The position numbers and the translations under genes are program-made. A stretch of DNA of 64,000 bases from Pampus argenteus (lineage: Eukaryota > Chordata > Actinopteri > Scombriformes > Stromateidae): contig CM072875.1 of NCBI GenBank assembly GCA_036937835.1, positions 17,825,501 to 17,889,500 on the forward strand, read 5' to 3'. Positions 25,828-39,000 of this stretch are shown here, one piece after another; position 1 is the stretch's first letter, and each line of letters starts with the position of its first letter. The notes under the pieces are model-generated. The model was given only the letters and a program-made list of their open reading frames with translations. It was not told the DNA's origin and made no database searches.

Positions 25828-28800
25828 CGCGGCACTTTTATGAGCTCAAGATTCCCACAGGGAGACGGAGATATGGAGTTTGTCTGTGGCTTCAGGGGAA
25901 CATCGGGGAGCATAAAATAACAGTGAAATATTTCATACATCTAAAACTATTATCCTTTTTGTGTCCAAATTGCCTTTGAATAGCTCTCATATATCCTTCA
26001 GAAGTAAGTTTTATTTTTTATTTTTTTATTTTTATTATTGGTCTTTTGTCTTTTGTTTAACATTTGTCAACGCCGAAAGTCGCTATAGTCGAATAAAACT
26101 TTTTTTTTTTCTTTTTAATTTCTGTATGACTGCAGTCGTGTTAACATTAGATATGGTGACTTCCATAGTTTCCAGTGGATACTGAACAAAAATGGAATAT
26201 TGTCTATAAAATAAATATAAAGATGAATTTAAAAAGTTCCTTAGCCCTTGAGGAAAGTAATATTATTTTATTTATAACTTTAAGTGTGGAGGGATGGTTT
26301 GGCTTTTTTCATGTAAGTATATTGCATAGCCATCTTTATTATGAGCGTTGCTTATACCTGTAATATATGGATTTGGCATACAGAAAAGTGTTTTAAGTTT
26401 CACTTCCACTCCTCTCCGGTGCATCCCCGCCAACATCAGCCGAGACACGAGCAAAACCAACATGTTATTGACCGAGACAGATCTATAATTGATGTCTTAG
26501 CTAAAATCAGCATCTTATTTCACATTCTCAGCCATAATCTGACGGCTGGCCAAACAGTTGCGTATGAAGCTCGATTTTTGAGTTTTTCAAAATGTGTGGA
26601 CACATACAGGATTTTAAAAGAGGGTGGGACATGTCCGCCCCAGTACTACGTGGCGATTTACGCATAAAGCAGTTCTTAACATAAAGATAAGTTATAAAAT
26701 GTTTCATCCAGTGACTACCTGGAGGAACTGTTGCACAGCTGAATGACCCAACAACTAAAGCTAAACACACAATACACCTCACATTACAAACGTTGTGCCA
26801 GTAACGATAAATGAAATCTTAGGTTAGCATAACTGTCACTCGTAAACTGCACAAATACTACTTACTCTGAAACACATAATGCATATTCCTTCATGTATGC
26901 AGGTATAAATAAACCAAAAAAGGAAGGGAGCCATGAATGCAAAAAAAGTGAGAGAATTTAATATGCTCGATATGTTTTACAAAGATGGAAAACGATGTCA
27001 TGTATTTACACATACAGGCATAATTTAAATTCTGTCATAATGTCCTTGAACACGTCTCTGGACTGACTGGATCGATCAAATTTAACTTCACATGTATGCA
27101 AAGTAAATTTACCTTAAATAATCATTCGAAGGCTTTACACCTTTCATGCTGTTAAGTAATCCTTTAACCCACTTGTTAAGGATTTACCATTTGTGGATAC
27201 CTTCTCTAAAAAAAAAATCTGATCTTTAATTACATAGTTGACAGCATAAAGGGACCTCTGGTCACATTGGAAAATTGTTATTTTTAATGGTACATTTGGT
27301 TATGCGAAAAAGAGAGTCCAAGAGAAAGAAACACTGATGAATGAAAAAAAAAGAGAGGAACAATACGGAATGACATAGGGGATGAGAGAAATAGCACATT
27401 AACACTTATGGATTAGCTGCCTCTCATTCCCAGGCCCCGCTGCAGCCCTGCAGATGTGCAGCTCTGACCGCGTAGCCAGCCAGTAGCGGTCATGTCTTAA
27501 TTAACGAGCAGACATCTGATCAATAAGTGAGGAACGATGGAGAGGGAGATGTGAAAGGTGGGACAGCCTGCACGGTTCAAGGTTTTTGTTTTCTGTTGAT
27601 GTGGAATAACATTAGAAATCAATAGCACAGCAAGCCCTGCCACATACTCTGACTCTGCTCTGAAGAGGTGGATAAAAAAAAAAAATCCCTTTTTACTGTT
27701 TCTTTATATCTTTTTCTTTTACCCATAACTTTCCTACAATATCATATAAGATCACTGTAAGAAGAATGGTCATAGTATTTTCAGTGTAATGTGTCTCTGA
27801 GCATCAGAAGCTTACGAGGATTTATTTCTGACTGAAATGTTATTTACTTTTATTGGTTTCCTTCAGTCTGCCTCAGGCACATAAGTTTGGGACTTTTATT
27901 TATTTATTTATATATATTTACTGCAATGATTTCCAAGAGCCTACCAATAAAGAACCTCATTTATTAATAATTTATATGCACAACTTTGTGTTACATTTAT
28001 AGTTCTCATGATTTTCATCATGGGCATTAATAGTAAAAGGAAGAGTTTACAGGAAATATGAGCCTCTTATTCAAATTTTAACATGTATTAACATACCTTG
28101 TGTTGACCTCTGCTCTATTGTTGCTAAATATTTAAACCTATAGCAAGAGAAGTATGTTGACAAAAAGTTATAAACCTTCATCATGTAAAGCTGCTTACAC
28201 AAATACAGCAACTTATTATTTTTTGTCATTTCTATATATATATATGTAAATGTAAATACATTTGCAGCATGATAGCATCCGTTCAGAACTCGCATTAATA
28301 AATGTATCCGCAGGTTACCTGACACTGCAAACATTGCTGTGTGTGAGTGAAAGTTTATCCGCATTTGTGGAGCATTCTGGGAATTCTCAGACAGGATGGC
28401 CAGTCTGTGATAAGACTTTCACATTTGGTTGTAGCCAGAAGGCTGCCGAGGCTAGTGGGAACTCTAATCAGTCTCTCCCCACCCACATTCATCACCTTCT
28501 TTCAAGTGAGTTACTGATCCACCTCTGGACAGAAATCGTATGTTTATTTTCTTTTCTTTCTCACTGCAAACTTTCTGTGGAAAATTGAATTTGATGCCCA
28601 CGGGGATGGATGGAAAATTGGGCAAAATAGGTTATTTTCCTCTCATCCAACTTTATGTACCCTTTCTAATGAATGGCAAAATAAAATATCTGTGGGAGAA
28701 ACTATTCTGTGCTGGATAGCAGGACTTGCAATTTAGAACTCATCAATTCATGTTTACAGTATGAGTGTGAATATTGGAAGACGGTGTCTGACTGCAGAAC

Positions 28801-31800
28801 ACTTATATCTCTATGATAGGGATGAATTGTGAAAATATCACACGCCGACATTATGAAAAAAAGTGATATGCAATCAAAGACATCAAGTGCTGTCAAATGT
28901 TTTGCAGGTCAGTGACTGATAAACAGTATTCAGATTTTCTTCTTGGCCAGCGAAGATTATAAAAAGCTATTTAAAAGGAAACATCATACATTAAACCATA
29001 AATCTACTCATTGTTAAACAGGGAAAGGCTAAATTTGGAACCACAACCTGGCAATTCTGGATATCGCCGCATTCCACTGATGTGTCCCCGATGATTACCA
29101 TTTAATCAGCTGCAAATGCTCTTAATTACAAGATTAGTCTCCAACCAATTAGCCGATGTGCTAATGGTTCTAATCTGCCATTAAAGCCGACTGAATTCTA
29201 ATTAGGGACTAACTGATTCAATTCACCTAGGGCCCATCTGATGGGTCATTACCAACCTAGTTATCCTCGTTTAAACCAACTGCAGCAAGCAACCCAGGTC
29301 CCATTTAGAGAGCAGCTTGTAGAGGCTTTATGACCATCGAGTGGGCCATTTCCATGCGTCATGAAATGACAATGTTTCCATTCCCCGAAAATCAAAAAGG
29401 CGTTCTGATGACTCACTGATGAAAATATACACCGCGACACTGCAATCTGTGTTAATTAAACATGTGCCTGAGGTCTCCTAAATTATTAACAAACTCTAAA
29501 CTTTTATGAAAGTGGATGAGGAGAAGTATTTAAATTCAGGCGGGCAAGTGATCTAAAAATGGGGGATGGATTTTTACTTGTAGACTTACTTAAATAGAAT
29601 TATCAACTGACAACCCCTATAGTGTTATTGTGATACAAATACAATGATACAAAAGCATTTATAGTCATGAAAAAAACATTTTAAAAGAAAAATGTTTAAC
29701 TAAAGTAATATATACTCTACAAGGTTTATGTGCTACCTGACCCTATGATAGTGATATCATTTAATGAGACTATGAGATGCCTGTGAATCTTGATGCAGAA
29801 AGACCTGCATTAAAACTATTCCCTTCACCACAGCTCACATGAGGCAATCTCCCCCCTTTGTCCTTGTCAAGTTAGGGATATAATAAGTAATTTAGGAGAC
29901 TGCTCTGGCTGCCCGCCCACGTTTTCCCCCCCAATTCAGACAAATTTCAGAGGCAGATATTTTGTTTTGACTTAAAATTACACTAGGCCACCTAAACACT
30001 TTGCAATTGCAATCACTGAGCAGCCAAATTGTGCACTTTGGCTGCATTCAGACTGACATTAGCTCTGCATAAGAAAAAAAATAGCTTTCAATAATTTGAA
30101 TGGGAACCGTCCCGTGGCCCAGAAGGCGTGCCAATGCAGAAGGACTCTGGCAGCAACAACACAGGGTTGTCTGCCAAAAAAATTTAACCAGGCTCAGCTT
30201 TTGCTAAAATACAACATGATATAATCCAGCAAGCACTGTGTTGGCTAATAATATTCATGTAAACACATATCCCTTGTAGATTGGTATCAATTTATAGACT
30301 GAAATGAATCTATCAATCTGTAGAATGCTGCATTCTATGGTATTACTGTAGTGATTATTTTCCAGAGCTGTAACATCTTGTATGAAATGCATAAATCTGC
30401 CAATTGGACTCCCTGGATCATATTTCTCACTGTTTGTCTCACTGATACCTTAACAAACACGCCCCAACCACTGCAGGTCCTTGTATTGTTTTACCACAGG
30501 GCCTGAAGCATCAAAGTGCCTTTTCTTTGCATTTTGAAAGTAATCACGACTGCCATTTCTGGGTCAATTTTACTCGATTAGGAAGCTTCCTTATCAAAAC
30601 GCACCCATAGACTAACTGATGTTCACTGGATAATGCATTGTAAATGTATGCTTCAGTCATATTTTTTTTGAATGACAGACACTGCAAGTTCATTCCAGTG
30701 AGCAGTGACAGATGGACAGTAACAGCTTAGTACAATCTACTGGCAAATGGATAGCAGATGTTTGATTTTGTAAAACACTACTCCAAAACTGTACCGTTAG
30801 AACAATTCCAATAGGAAACAACAATAAAACAGCAGTTTTTCTTTATTTAGTTGTATGTTTCAGTTGGTTCCATGCACCATGTACTATGGAGAACCAACAG
30901 TGTGCCGGTTTTTGTTCCAACCAATCACCTCAGCAGGTAATTTCACCGACGTGATATTTTCTTCCAAGAAAGTAAAGAGTGCTAATCAGTGTGTGGAGAC
31001 TTAATGAAGACTTGCATGCTGCTCTCCATGGCCCATGGATGGCCACCTCCAGTTAATACTAATGTCCTGTGGTAATTATTAATTCTATCCATTTATAATT
31101 GTAGAAATATTGACTTTGGCTATTCTCAGAGCTGGGGGATGATATTGGGAGTATTGCTACCTAGTATCGCTCCTTCTGTTTACATGAGTATGCATCGTAG
31201 GCCTAGAAAGTAACTTAAACAGGTTGGGAAATCAAAACTAGCTTTTTTTCAGTTTTCCCTTAAAAATATTGTAAATAACACAAATTAAAACTGCATTAAA
31301 TGACTTCCTCAGCTTGATTCAGTGAAATACGCAAAGTCTCAAATGTTATTGGGTCTTACCTCCCCTGTACTTTGATGTCGGAGATGGCATAGAAGTATCT
31401 GGATAGGTTGTTCTCATCCACCATGGTGGCTCCAGTGGCTGGCTTCAGCAGCTTAATCCTCAGATCAGTGATGGTGAAGAAGTCCCTCAGGTTCTTGGTG
31501 GTATCCAGCTGGCCGTACAGTGAGGCCATGTTGTGTAGTCGAGGCCCGGCAAATAGGGCAAAGCGGTCCTTTATTTCGAAACGTACTGTCTTGTCATTCT
31601 TCCACACGTAGCCTCGGGAGTAGTCCTCAGTGCAGATGATATCCAGCAGGGTGCGCTGGGTGAGATCGCTGACTGTCTTGGGTTCCATGGTGAAGGCATC
31701 CAGGCAGTCGGTGGCATAGAACTGGTAAGGGGTCCAGGTTCGGCCATAGTCGAGAGACTTTTCCAGGACCATCTGCTCTGGTCGACCTGATTCAAAGGTC

Positions 31801-33022
31801 AGTACTATATCATCAGTCAGCTCAATTGTCTTGTTCCATGACAGCGTGATGTTGACCTGCAGGGGCTTTGGGTATTTCTTCCATGAGGTGGACTGCCAAA
31901 AAGTTGTGGGGTTGCGACCCTCAAAGTCAAACATCAGCTCAGGAGGATGAGCCAACTCCTCAGTGGTGGCATCACATTCATTGTTACACATATACGGATT
32001 CTCCTGTGGAAAAAAAAAAGAGAAGGATTTAGACAAGTGTTAAGTGCGATCAAGTAAGTTCTTTTAACCCTGATAGTCGAGTAGTCAAGGCACATAACAC
32101 ATAACTGCCATGACCCTTGTTGCTTGTCATACCCCTTCCTCTCCTCCAGTGTTTCTTGTGTTTTTTGTGGATTTCGTCAACATCAGTAGTGTACTATATG
32201 TGTATACTAGTATAAATTAGCAAAATGTTGGCAGTATCTGTAGGGATTCAAGAAATTCACAGAAATGACCCATTGAGAATAAAGCTACAAAACCAACAGT
32301 AACACAAAATTACAGAAATTACGAGCAAATCACACAAATCTCCAGAAGTAACTGATCGATCAGAATAGTAATAAAAAAACAATGCAAAGCTAAGACTGAA
32401 ATAAAAAAAATTGTACAATAAAACCGACAAATGGCCAGTTTTAAGCCATGCACTATATATTTTGCACAGTAAGTTTAGCATCTGAGATGTCAAAAAAGAC
32501 GGTTAAATATTTTAGTTTGCATTAAATATTCAGAGAAAAAGTGAAATCCTAGAGCACTTGTTGGCTATAAAGTAGCTTGCTGTAATAGTCCCACTCTCAC
32601 AATTACAAAACTGAAAGCATCTCAGGTCGGCTGTTGGTCCACTTTGCCTCAAAATGTTATTTGCCTTCCCAGTGCCTCGTTGGCTTGCCATCATATCGTG
32701 ATTCCACCAACGTACTCAGTAGTATTTCTACCGCATTCAGACCAACATGTATTTTATAACCTGCGCAAGCAATGCTGGCCCTCGAGCTACAGGAGACCGT
32801 GACCCTCTCATTAAGATGACACTGTGGAACCCATATTCTCCTTCAGTGCCATTCCTGCCTACACTGCCACCCAAATTGTCAGTGTAATTGGTATTCCTGT
32901 GTGGTATTTCGGCTGAGATGGGAATGGAATCCCGATGAGTGTTTCTTATGAAACACGCAAAGGAACATGCATTTTTCATGGGCCCGTGTCTGCTCTCTAC
33001 CATAGAGTCCACTGAGTCTAGA

Positions 33023-33058
<36 letters not shown>

Positions 33059-36000
33059 TGGAGAGAAAGAGGAGCTCTTGATGTGTTTGTGTTTGTTTGT
33101 GAGAGGGATAGAGAGCTCTGAATGTGTTTGCTTGCGTGTGCACATGCAGTATGTGGCTTGTGCGTGCGTGTGTGTGTGTGTGTGTGTATCCAAGTGTGAG
33201 AGAGAAAGAGAGCTGAACCATAGCCAGAGAGCACAAGACACACTCCAATTGACATTCCTCTCACCTCTGCTCCAGGAACAATGAGGTTAAGTGCTGATGA
33301 GATTCAGATCAACTGTAAAGCGGTTCGATAATCAGCAATCATCCGACACTCTACACGCAAAATTATCTAAAGGTGAGAACCGTGCTATCTGCTACATTAC
33401 TCGGTTATCTCGCCGGTATTACACTGCATTCAGCCCAGACTGCCACTTTGCTGAGTGAAGATCACTGGCAGGAATACTGATAAGCAGAGACCATTATTAT
33501 TTATTTGAAAAGACCAATGGCTGCTTTTTGTCTTTTGAGTAAGTGCCCTAAATTCCACTCGGCGAAATAAATGTTTTATTTGATGCTTTGTCTTTTTCAC
33601 AGAAAGATCTCGTCGGTCCATTTTTATTTCCTGCGGGACTGTGATATGTTATCAGCCAGAAGCGATAACTATGCAATGAGGGATTGTGGGTCACTGGGCC
33701 TGCTTCAGCTGACTCAAAGGAGCATTGCGTGATCCAATTAGGACGATAATAAGGGTTATGTTAAAGACAGAGGGTGAGAGAAAGAGAAGTGGTATGGAGA
33801 GACAATGTAAAATAAGGAGACCTTTTGCAATGTGTTTTTTTTAAAAGGAAGATCTCGATTGCTAAAAGTGTTCTCCTCTCACGCCCATGCACACCCACGC
33901 ACACACATGCAGTGCCAACACACTGCTTTAAAGGCCACATAGCCTGAAAACAGAAGCAGAGAGAAACATTTGAAAGAGAGAGTTAAGGGGTAATAGGAAA
34001 GACATTGGCAGCCTGGCTTCGGCCACAGGGACAATAAATTGTACTAGAGTCAACTGTTTACCAATGATGTGAGCTGAGGCTCATTATATTCCCTACTTGT
34101 ACTTGAACAGCCTTTGGAGGTCTGCTCAGAGCTCAGACCTTGACCGTACATGGAGAGAGAGAGAGAGAGAGGGAGGGAGAGACACACAGGAAGTGTAAGA
34201 GAGCGAGTGATTTCCCTGATGTCATTCAAACACACACATTTTCACTTGTATTTGTTTCATTTGTTGTCACAGTTAGATTCAGGCAGCAAGGGGGAGACTG
34301 CTTTTACATCTCTGGAATGGGACCACAGCATCGGTGGCTAATGAGAAAAACAACAGCGTAGTCCAGAGCAAATAGAGGCTTTAAGGAGAGAGAAATTTGC
34401 TTCATCACATCAGCAGATGAAATGTTCAGAGACCAGTGGAAAGCAGTCATAAATTCAATTCATAATCATTCTCTCGCTGCCTGCCTTGACTTCAGGCCTT
34501 CAGGGAAGTGATCATTCTAACCGAGGAGCTCGTTCTCCCGTCTGAGCTAGCTGGGGACGAACCTTTCATAAAAGCCTCCTCCATCATTAATAACACTCAA
34601 TATTGTGAAGGCACTTTTCCAATCGAACATTAAGTGACATGTACAGTATTTACTTTCGCCCAGTAATTCCCAACATACTGGAATTCTTTACTATCGAGCC
34701 AGTGAAGATGATGATGATGCAGCCTCAGAGAGGAAGGTCAGGACCTTCATTGGATTTCCTGTGGCGGTTATTTAACAACAAAAACAGTGCCTTATGAAGA
34801 TCAATACCTTCTGTGGTCATTTAAGACCCAGGGCTTCAGCACTATGCCGGTGGGCAGCTATTGGAAAACAATAAGCCCTCTCAGCTTGATCCTTTACCTG
34901 TGATCATGGCTGTGGGAGAGGGAAATAGTCAGTGGAGAATTAGAAAGAAACAAGAGTTTTGTACCAAAATGAGATATCGACCTATTGAAAAATGTGACCT
35001 GCTTTTAGAAAGGAATTGCTAGCATAAAAGAATAATTTGCCATGGATTATAATTGAAGTTATACGCTTCTCCTGACCAGAATAAATAACATTTTTATGAG
35101 GAAAAATATATTTGAGAAATATTTGTTACACGTTTTGATGAAATCAGCTTGTGCAACATATCATTTTCATTACTGACATTAGTAGAATATGATATAATCA
35201 CAAAAATGACTGCACTAGTTGTATAATGATATCTGTTATTGCAACTCAACCTTGCAACTTGAAGTATATTTACTGGCAGTGTTGTGGGGAGCAGATTGGG
35301 ATAAATTGTGGACTTCAGCACCACACATCATAGGGTTTGCATCCTGAGTCCATCATGTGGTTATTTAGGCAACAAAATTCTTTTTACTCATTGTGTTGAT
35401 AAAAACATGATCAGATGGACTTATATTTCTCTAAAACATATTTGCTAATGCAAATGTAATTTCTATGTAGGAAGCTTGGTTTATAAATTAGGTTATAATA
35501 TTCTATCTTCATTCTTGGGTTTCTATACTCATATTATGTGGCCTCATATTTGTTACATATATCTATGTTTATATACAATATATTTGTTAGTGTCTCATTA
35601 TGTTTTATCATATGGAATATGTTTATATTTTAGGTATGAACACATATTTTGTATGTGACGTTGCCCTGAAACATCAGTAACTGCATCATTAATTTTGCAC
35701 ATACTTTTTTTTATTATATTCACTCTCATTGATCTAGGACGTCACGCTGTATATAGATTTCTATCTTTGCCTTAATATTTATGTATATGTTTTTTTTCTA
35801 CCTATCTATATCATGTTCCTTCTTCTGGTCTGTTTCTTGTGCTGTAATACTTTCCCTCCTGCAGGGTATCAATACTCCTATTATATCCAATCTTATCTCA
35901 CACAGTCTTAAATGAATGAAAAATAAATAAATCACAGCAGATGTTGTTTTTTTTCTACTTCTCATCATAATTGTTTTTAATTTTATTCTATAGTTTGTTT

Positions 36001-39000
36001 AAAGGACCCCTATTGGCTCATGCACCTGCAGACAGATAGCACACCTAATTCCACATCTATTGACATTACATACAATACTGCAAGGGCTTCTAATGGCTCG
36101 TCTCTTATTGGTATTGCTGACATCTCTGTTGCCACCATAGCTGCTGTGTAACCGAGTCCAGCTGGTTTCTATCAATGCTATATGATCCGTCCGGGGTAGT
36201 GGCTTAGTGCAGGAGGCCTGAGCAGCAAGTCTGTGGCTGGTTCCAGCTAATGATGTCCTGATCTCTGCAGCCTATAAGGTCAATCCAATATCAGGGTGTC
36301 ACACAGTAGGAGAGCAAGAGAACGGGGAAGAGAGAGAGACGGAGAGACCTGAGCTGGGGATAAGCATCCAAATGTCATTCACGGGAATAAAGTGATCGGG
36401 ACACTCAGCTCGAGGCTCAATAGATATTTAGATGTAATTTCATGGTTGTGTTATGAAGGGTTCAATTATAGATATGAATGAACCACGGCAGAACAACACA
36501 GCGTAGAATATATATATCTTCCAGATCCATTATATCAATAAAATCTTTGAAATATTGATACGAAAATGTACTTAAAGCATCATTTTGGATGTTTTTTCTC
36601 TCTTAAATGGGTCACACTAACATCCACAAAAAATGCACACACACACACACACACACACGCTGGCACATGGTGTGATGTGAGGTAGATGTTTAAATGACTG
36701 ACATATGGCCCATGAGATTGACAAATCCTAACCTCCTGTTGATGTGCCTTTTGACACAAGATGTGGCTCAGGCGATAAATTCTCTGACCAATGACAGCTC
36801 CTGTTGAAGGATGGGCACAGGCCATCCAACTAATCAGTTTAGCTGACAGATTTCTGGACTTAAAGCTCAGATCACAGATTGAACTGCACAGTTTTCAACT
36901 CAAGCCATCTCTCTTTTTTTTTTTTTTTTAAGCTTGTTATTTCACTAATGGGATATTCAAGCTTAAACTTTGATATGTGCTCACTCGCTACTTATGTATT
37001 TTGATCTTTTATTTAACTCCAAAACAAACAGTTTTGTTCAGTAAATTTATAATAATTAAATTAATTTGTCTTGACGTTTGACTGATGCCCTCTTTTCTTC
37101 TGGAAAAATATATGAAATATTGTGCTATCATTTTCAAAATAGTCCTGGGGGAAATTAATTTTTCTGTATGAACAGAGGCCCATAGCATATAAAGTGATCA
37201 TTCACTACATAATTTAAACAGCAGTTCACTCAGAAGTCACAACACTGGAAGGCTATAATAATGATATTTATAAAACGCAGTTTGGCAGTTGCAGCAATTA
37301 TAACTAATCAAATTGTCGGTCAATCAAATGACTGCTCATTCAGTTTTGATTAGTGCTTTAGTTCCTGTTTTTCTACCCTCATAGATACATACAGCACAAC
37401 TACGTAGATACTATACATCCGTGCATGCGATTAATACTGTAAAGATGAATAATATGTTTGTTTTAAGATTAGAAATGATGGCAATGCACTTCAAATGAAT
37501 GTTTAGTTTGTTAAATGCCTTAGAGTTAAACAGATCGTGTTGGTTTATTACTCCTTTAGTGTTATTTTCATAGGTTTGCTCATCATTTTTATTGGTTATG
37601 ATAACATTTTACTCACCAAATAACTGGTTAGATCTGGGAACAAGGCAACAAAATACAATGGGCCAAGAAACAGGAGCAGTTAGATGATTTTCAGCACTAC
37701 ATGAGCTCAGTTTAGTTTCACATGGATATGAATTATAACCAAACTGATGTAAATATGATCCAATTTGTAATAAACTGGAATTTCCCTTTATGCTTGAGGC
37801 TTCAGCTAGCTTTATGTGTACAATGTGACGTAAACCTATAGTGTGAAACTTCATATAATATTGATGAGTCTGTGACCCGTGTGAACTTGACTAGTTTGTG
37901 TTAAGCTCTCAGTAACTTCCTCGCTGCAGAGCCTCTGAGGCTGCGAGAGAAGTCTCTCCCACTGGACCTGAGGTGTTGCTAGATTAATCAGCCCATCATC
38001 CTGCTCAGCCTTACACCTCTTGACCTGCCGCATGACACCTGCAGACCTGTCGCTGGCCCAAACCCCTCTATCACACCTCTCGATGCCTAGTCTCATTCAT
38101 GAGGTGCACCAGAGGAGACGAATTTGACAAATGACAGCTTGGTGATATCATAGCCTGAGATTCGGTGTTCACGGAGTTGATCCTGGACAACAAATGATGA
38201 TGATTTGAGCTTAAGCATCACTTGACCAAATCACAAGATGCCTATCAGAGACCACAATATATTCTCAACTACAATCGGTGCAAAAGGCAAGAGCTCTTTG
38301 CTCTGCACTCACATAGTACCTTATTATAACGTTTGTGGTGATACGCTGAATACAGACCGAAAAGGATGATATCAAGGTAGATCTAGGGCGGCGTTTTAGA
38401 AGAGGGAATGCTCAAGTGTAAAGTGAACACAGAGACTGGTTGTTGATCCTTTCAGGACTTGGTATAAGCCCTGACGGAAGAGACAGCTGAGATGAGCCAT
38501 GGTGAGATATTGGAAGAGTCAGAGCTTTGGCAGAAACTCAATAGAGCTTTAATGACCTGCAGTCAGGGCCAGCAGTGGCTCACAACAGAGCCAGGGTTTT
38601 CATTCGTCTGACCTTCAGCGGAATGAAGGACGGGGGGAGGATTGCACATCTGACCTGTGAGTGCTCCATCATATCATATCAGAGGTCTGAGGGTTAACCT
38701 GACAACAGATGATGGCAAATTCAATATCATGCATGTACAGAAAAAAGACCATTTTAGATAATATTTGTTAACCTGAATGCACTGGACATGCATCCACACC
38801 AGTCCAAACCAAACCATGAAAAACTTACTTTGCACTTTTATAAATATTTGCAGTGTAGATTTAGCATGAATGAATGAATGAATGAATGAATAGAAACCAA
38901 TAGTGAAACAAGAACAAGTTCAATATGATGCAAATACCAAAACATGCAGCCTTGGAGTATAGCTATATTCAACAATACATGTTGCATATGTATATCATAT

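Larger units (their letters stand above)
16282..31359 (-). other. ntng1: ntng1 intron between LamN and LE1 exons
   Basis: A 15.1-kb phase-2 intron without convincing coding sequence. It holds microsatellites at 22138..22202, 23671..23739, 23826..23869 and 25783..25826, teleost repeat-like sequence near 19130..19265, a degenerate tandem block near 17945..18045, and a TAATTA-rich, repeat-free block at 29040..29330 that resembles an enhancer. Confidence 0.75.

Noticed and set aside
32737..33264. Overlapping frames of 175 and 120 codons rich in His and Thr
   Set aside because: They are translations of TG/CA microsatellites and flanking DNA.
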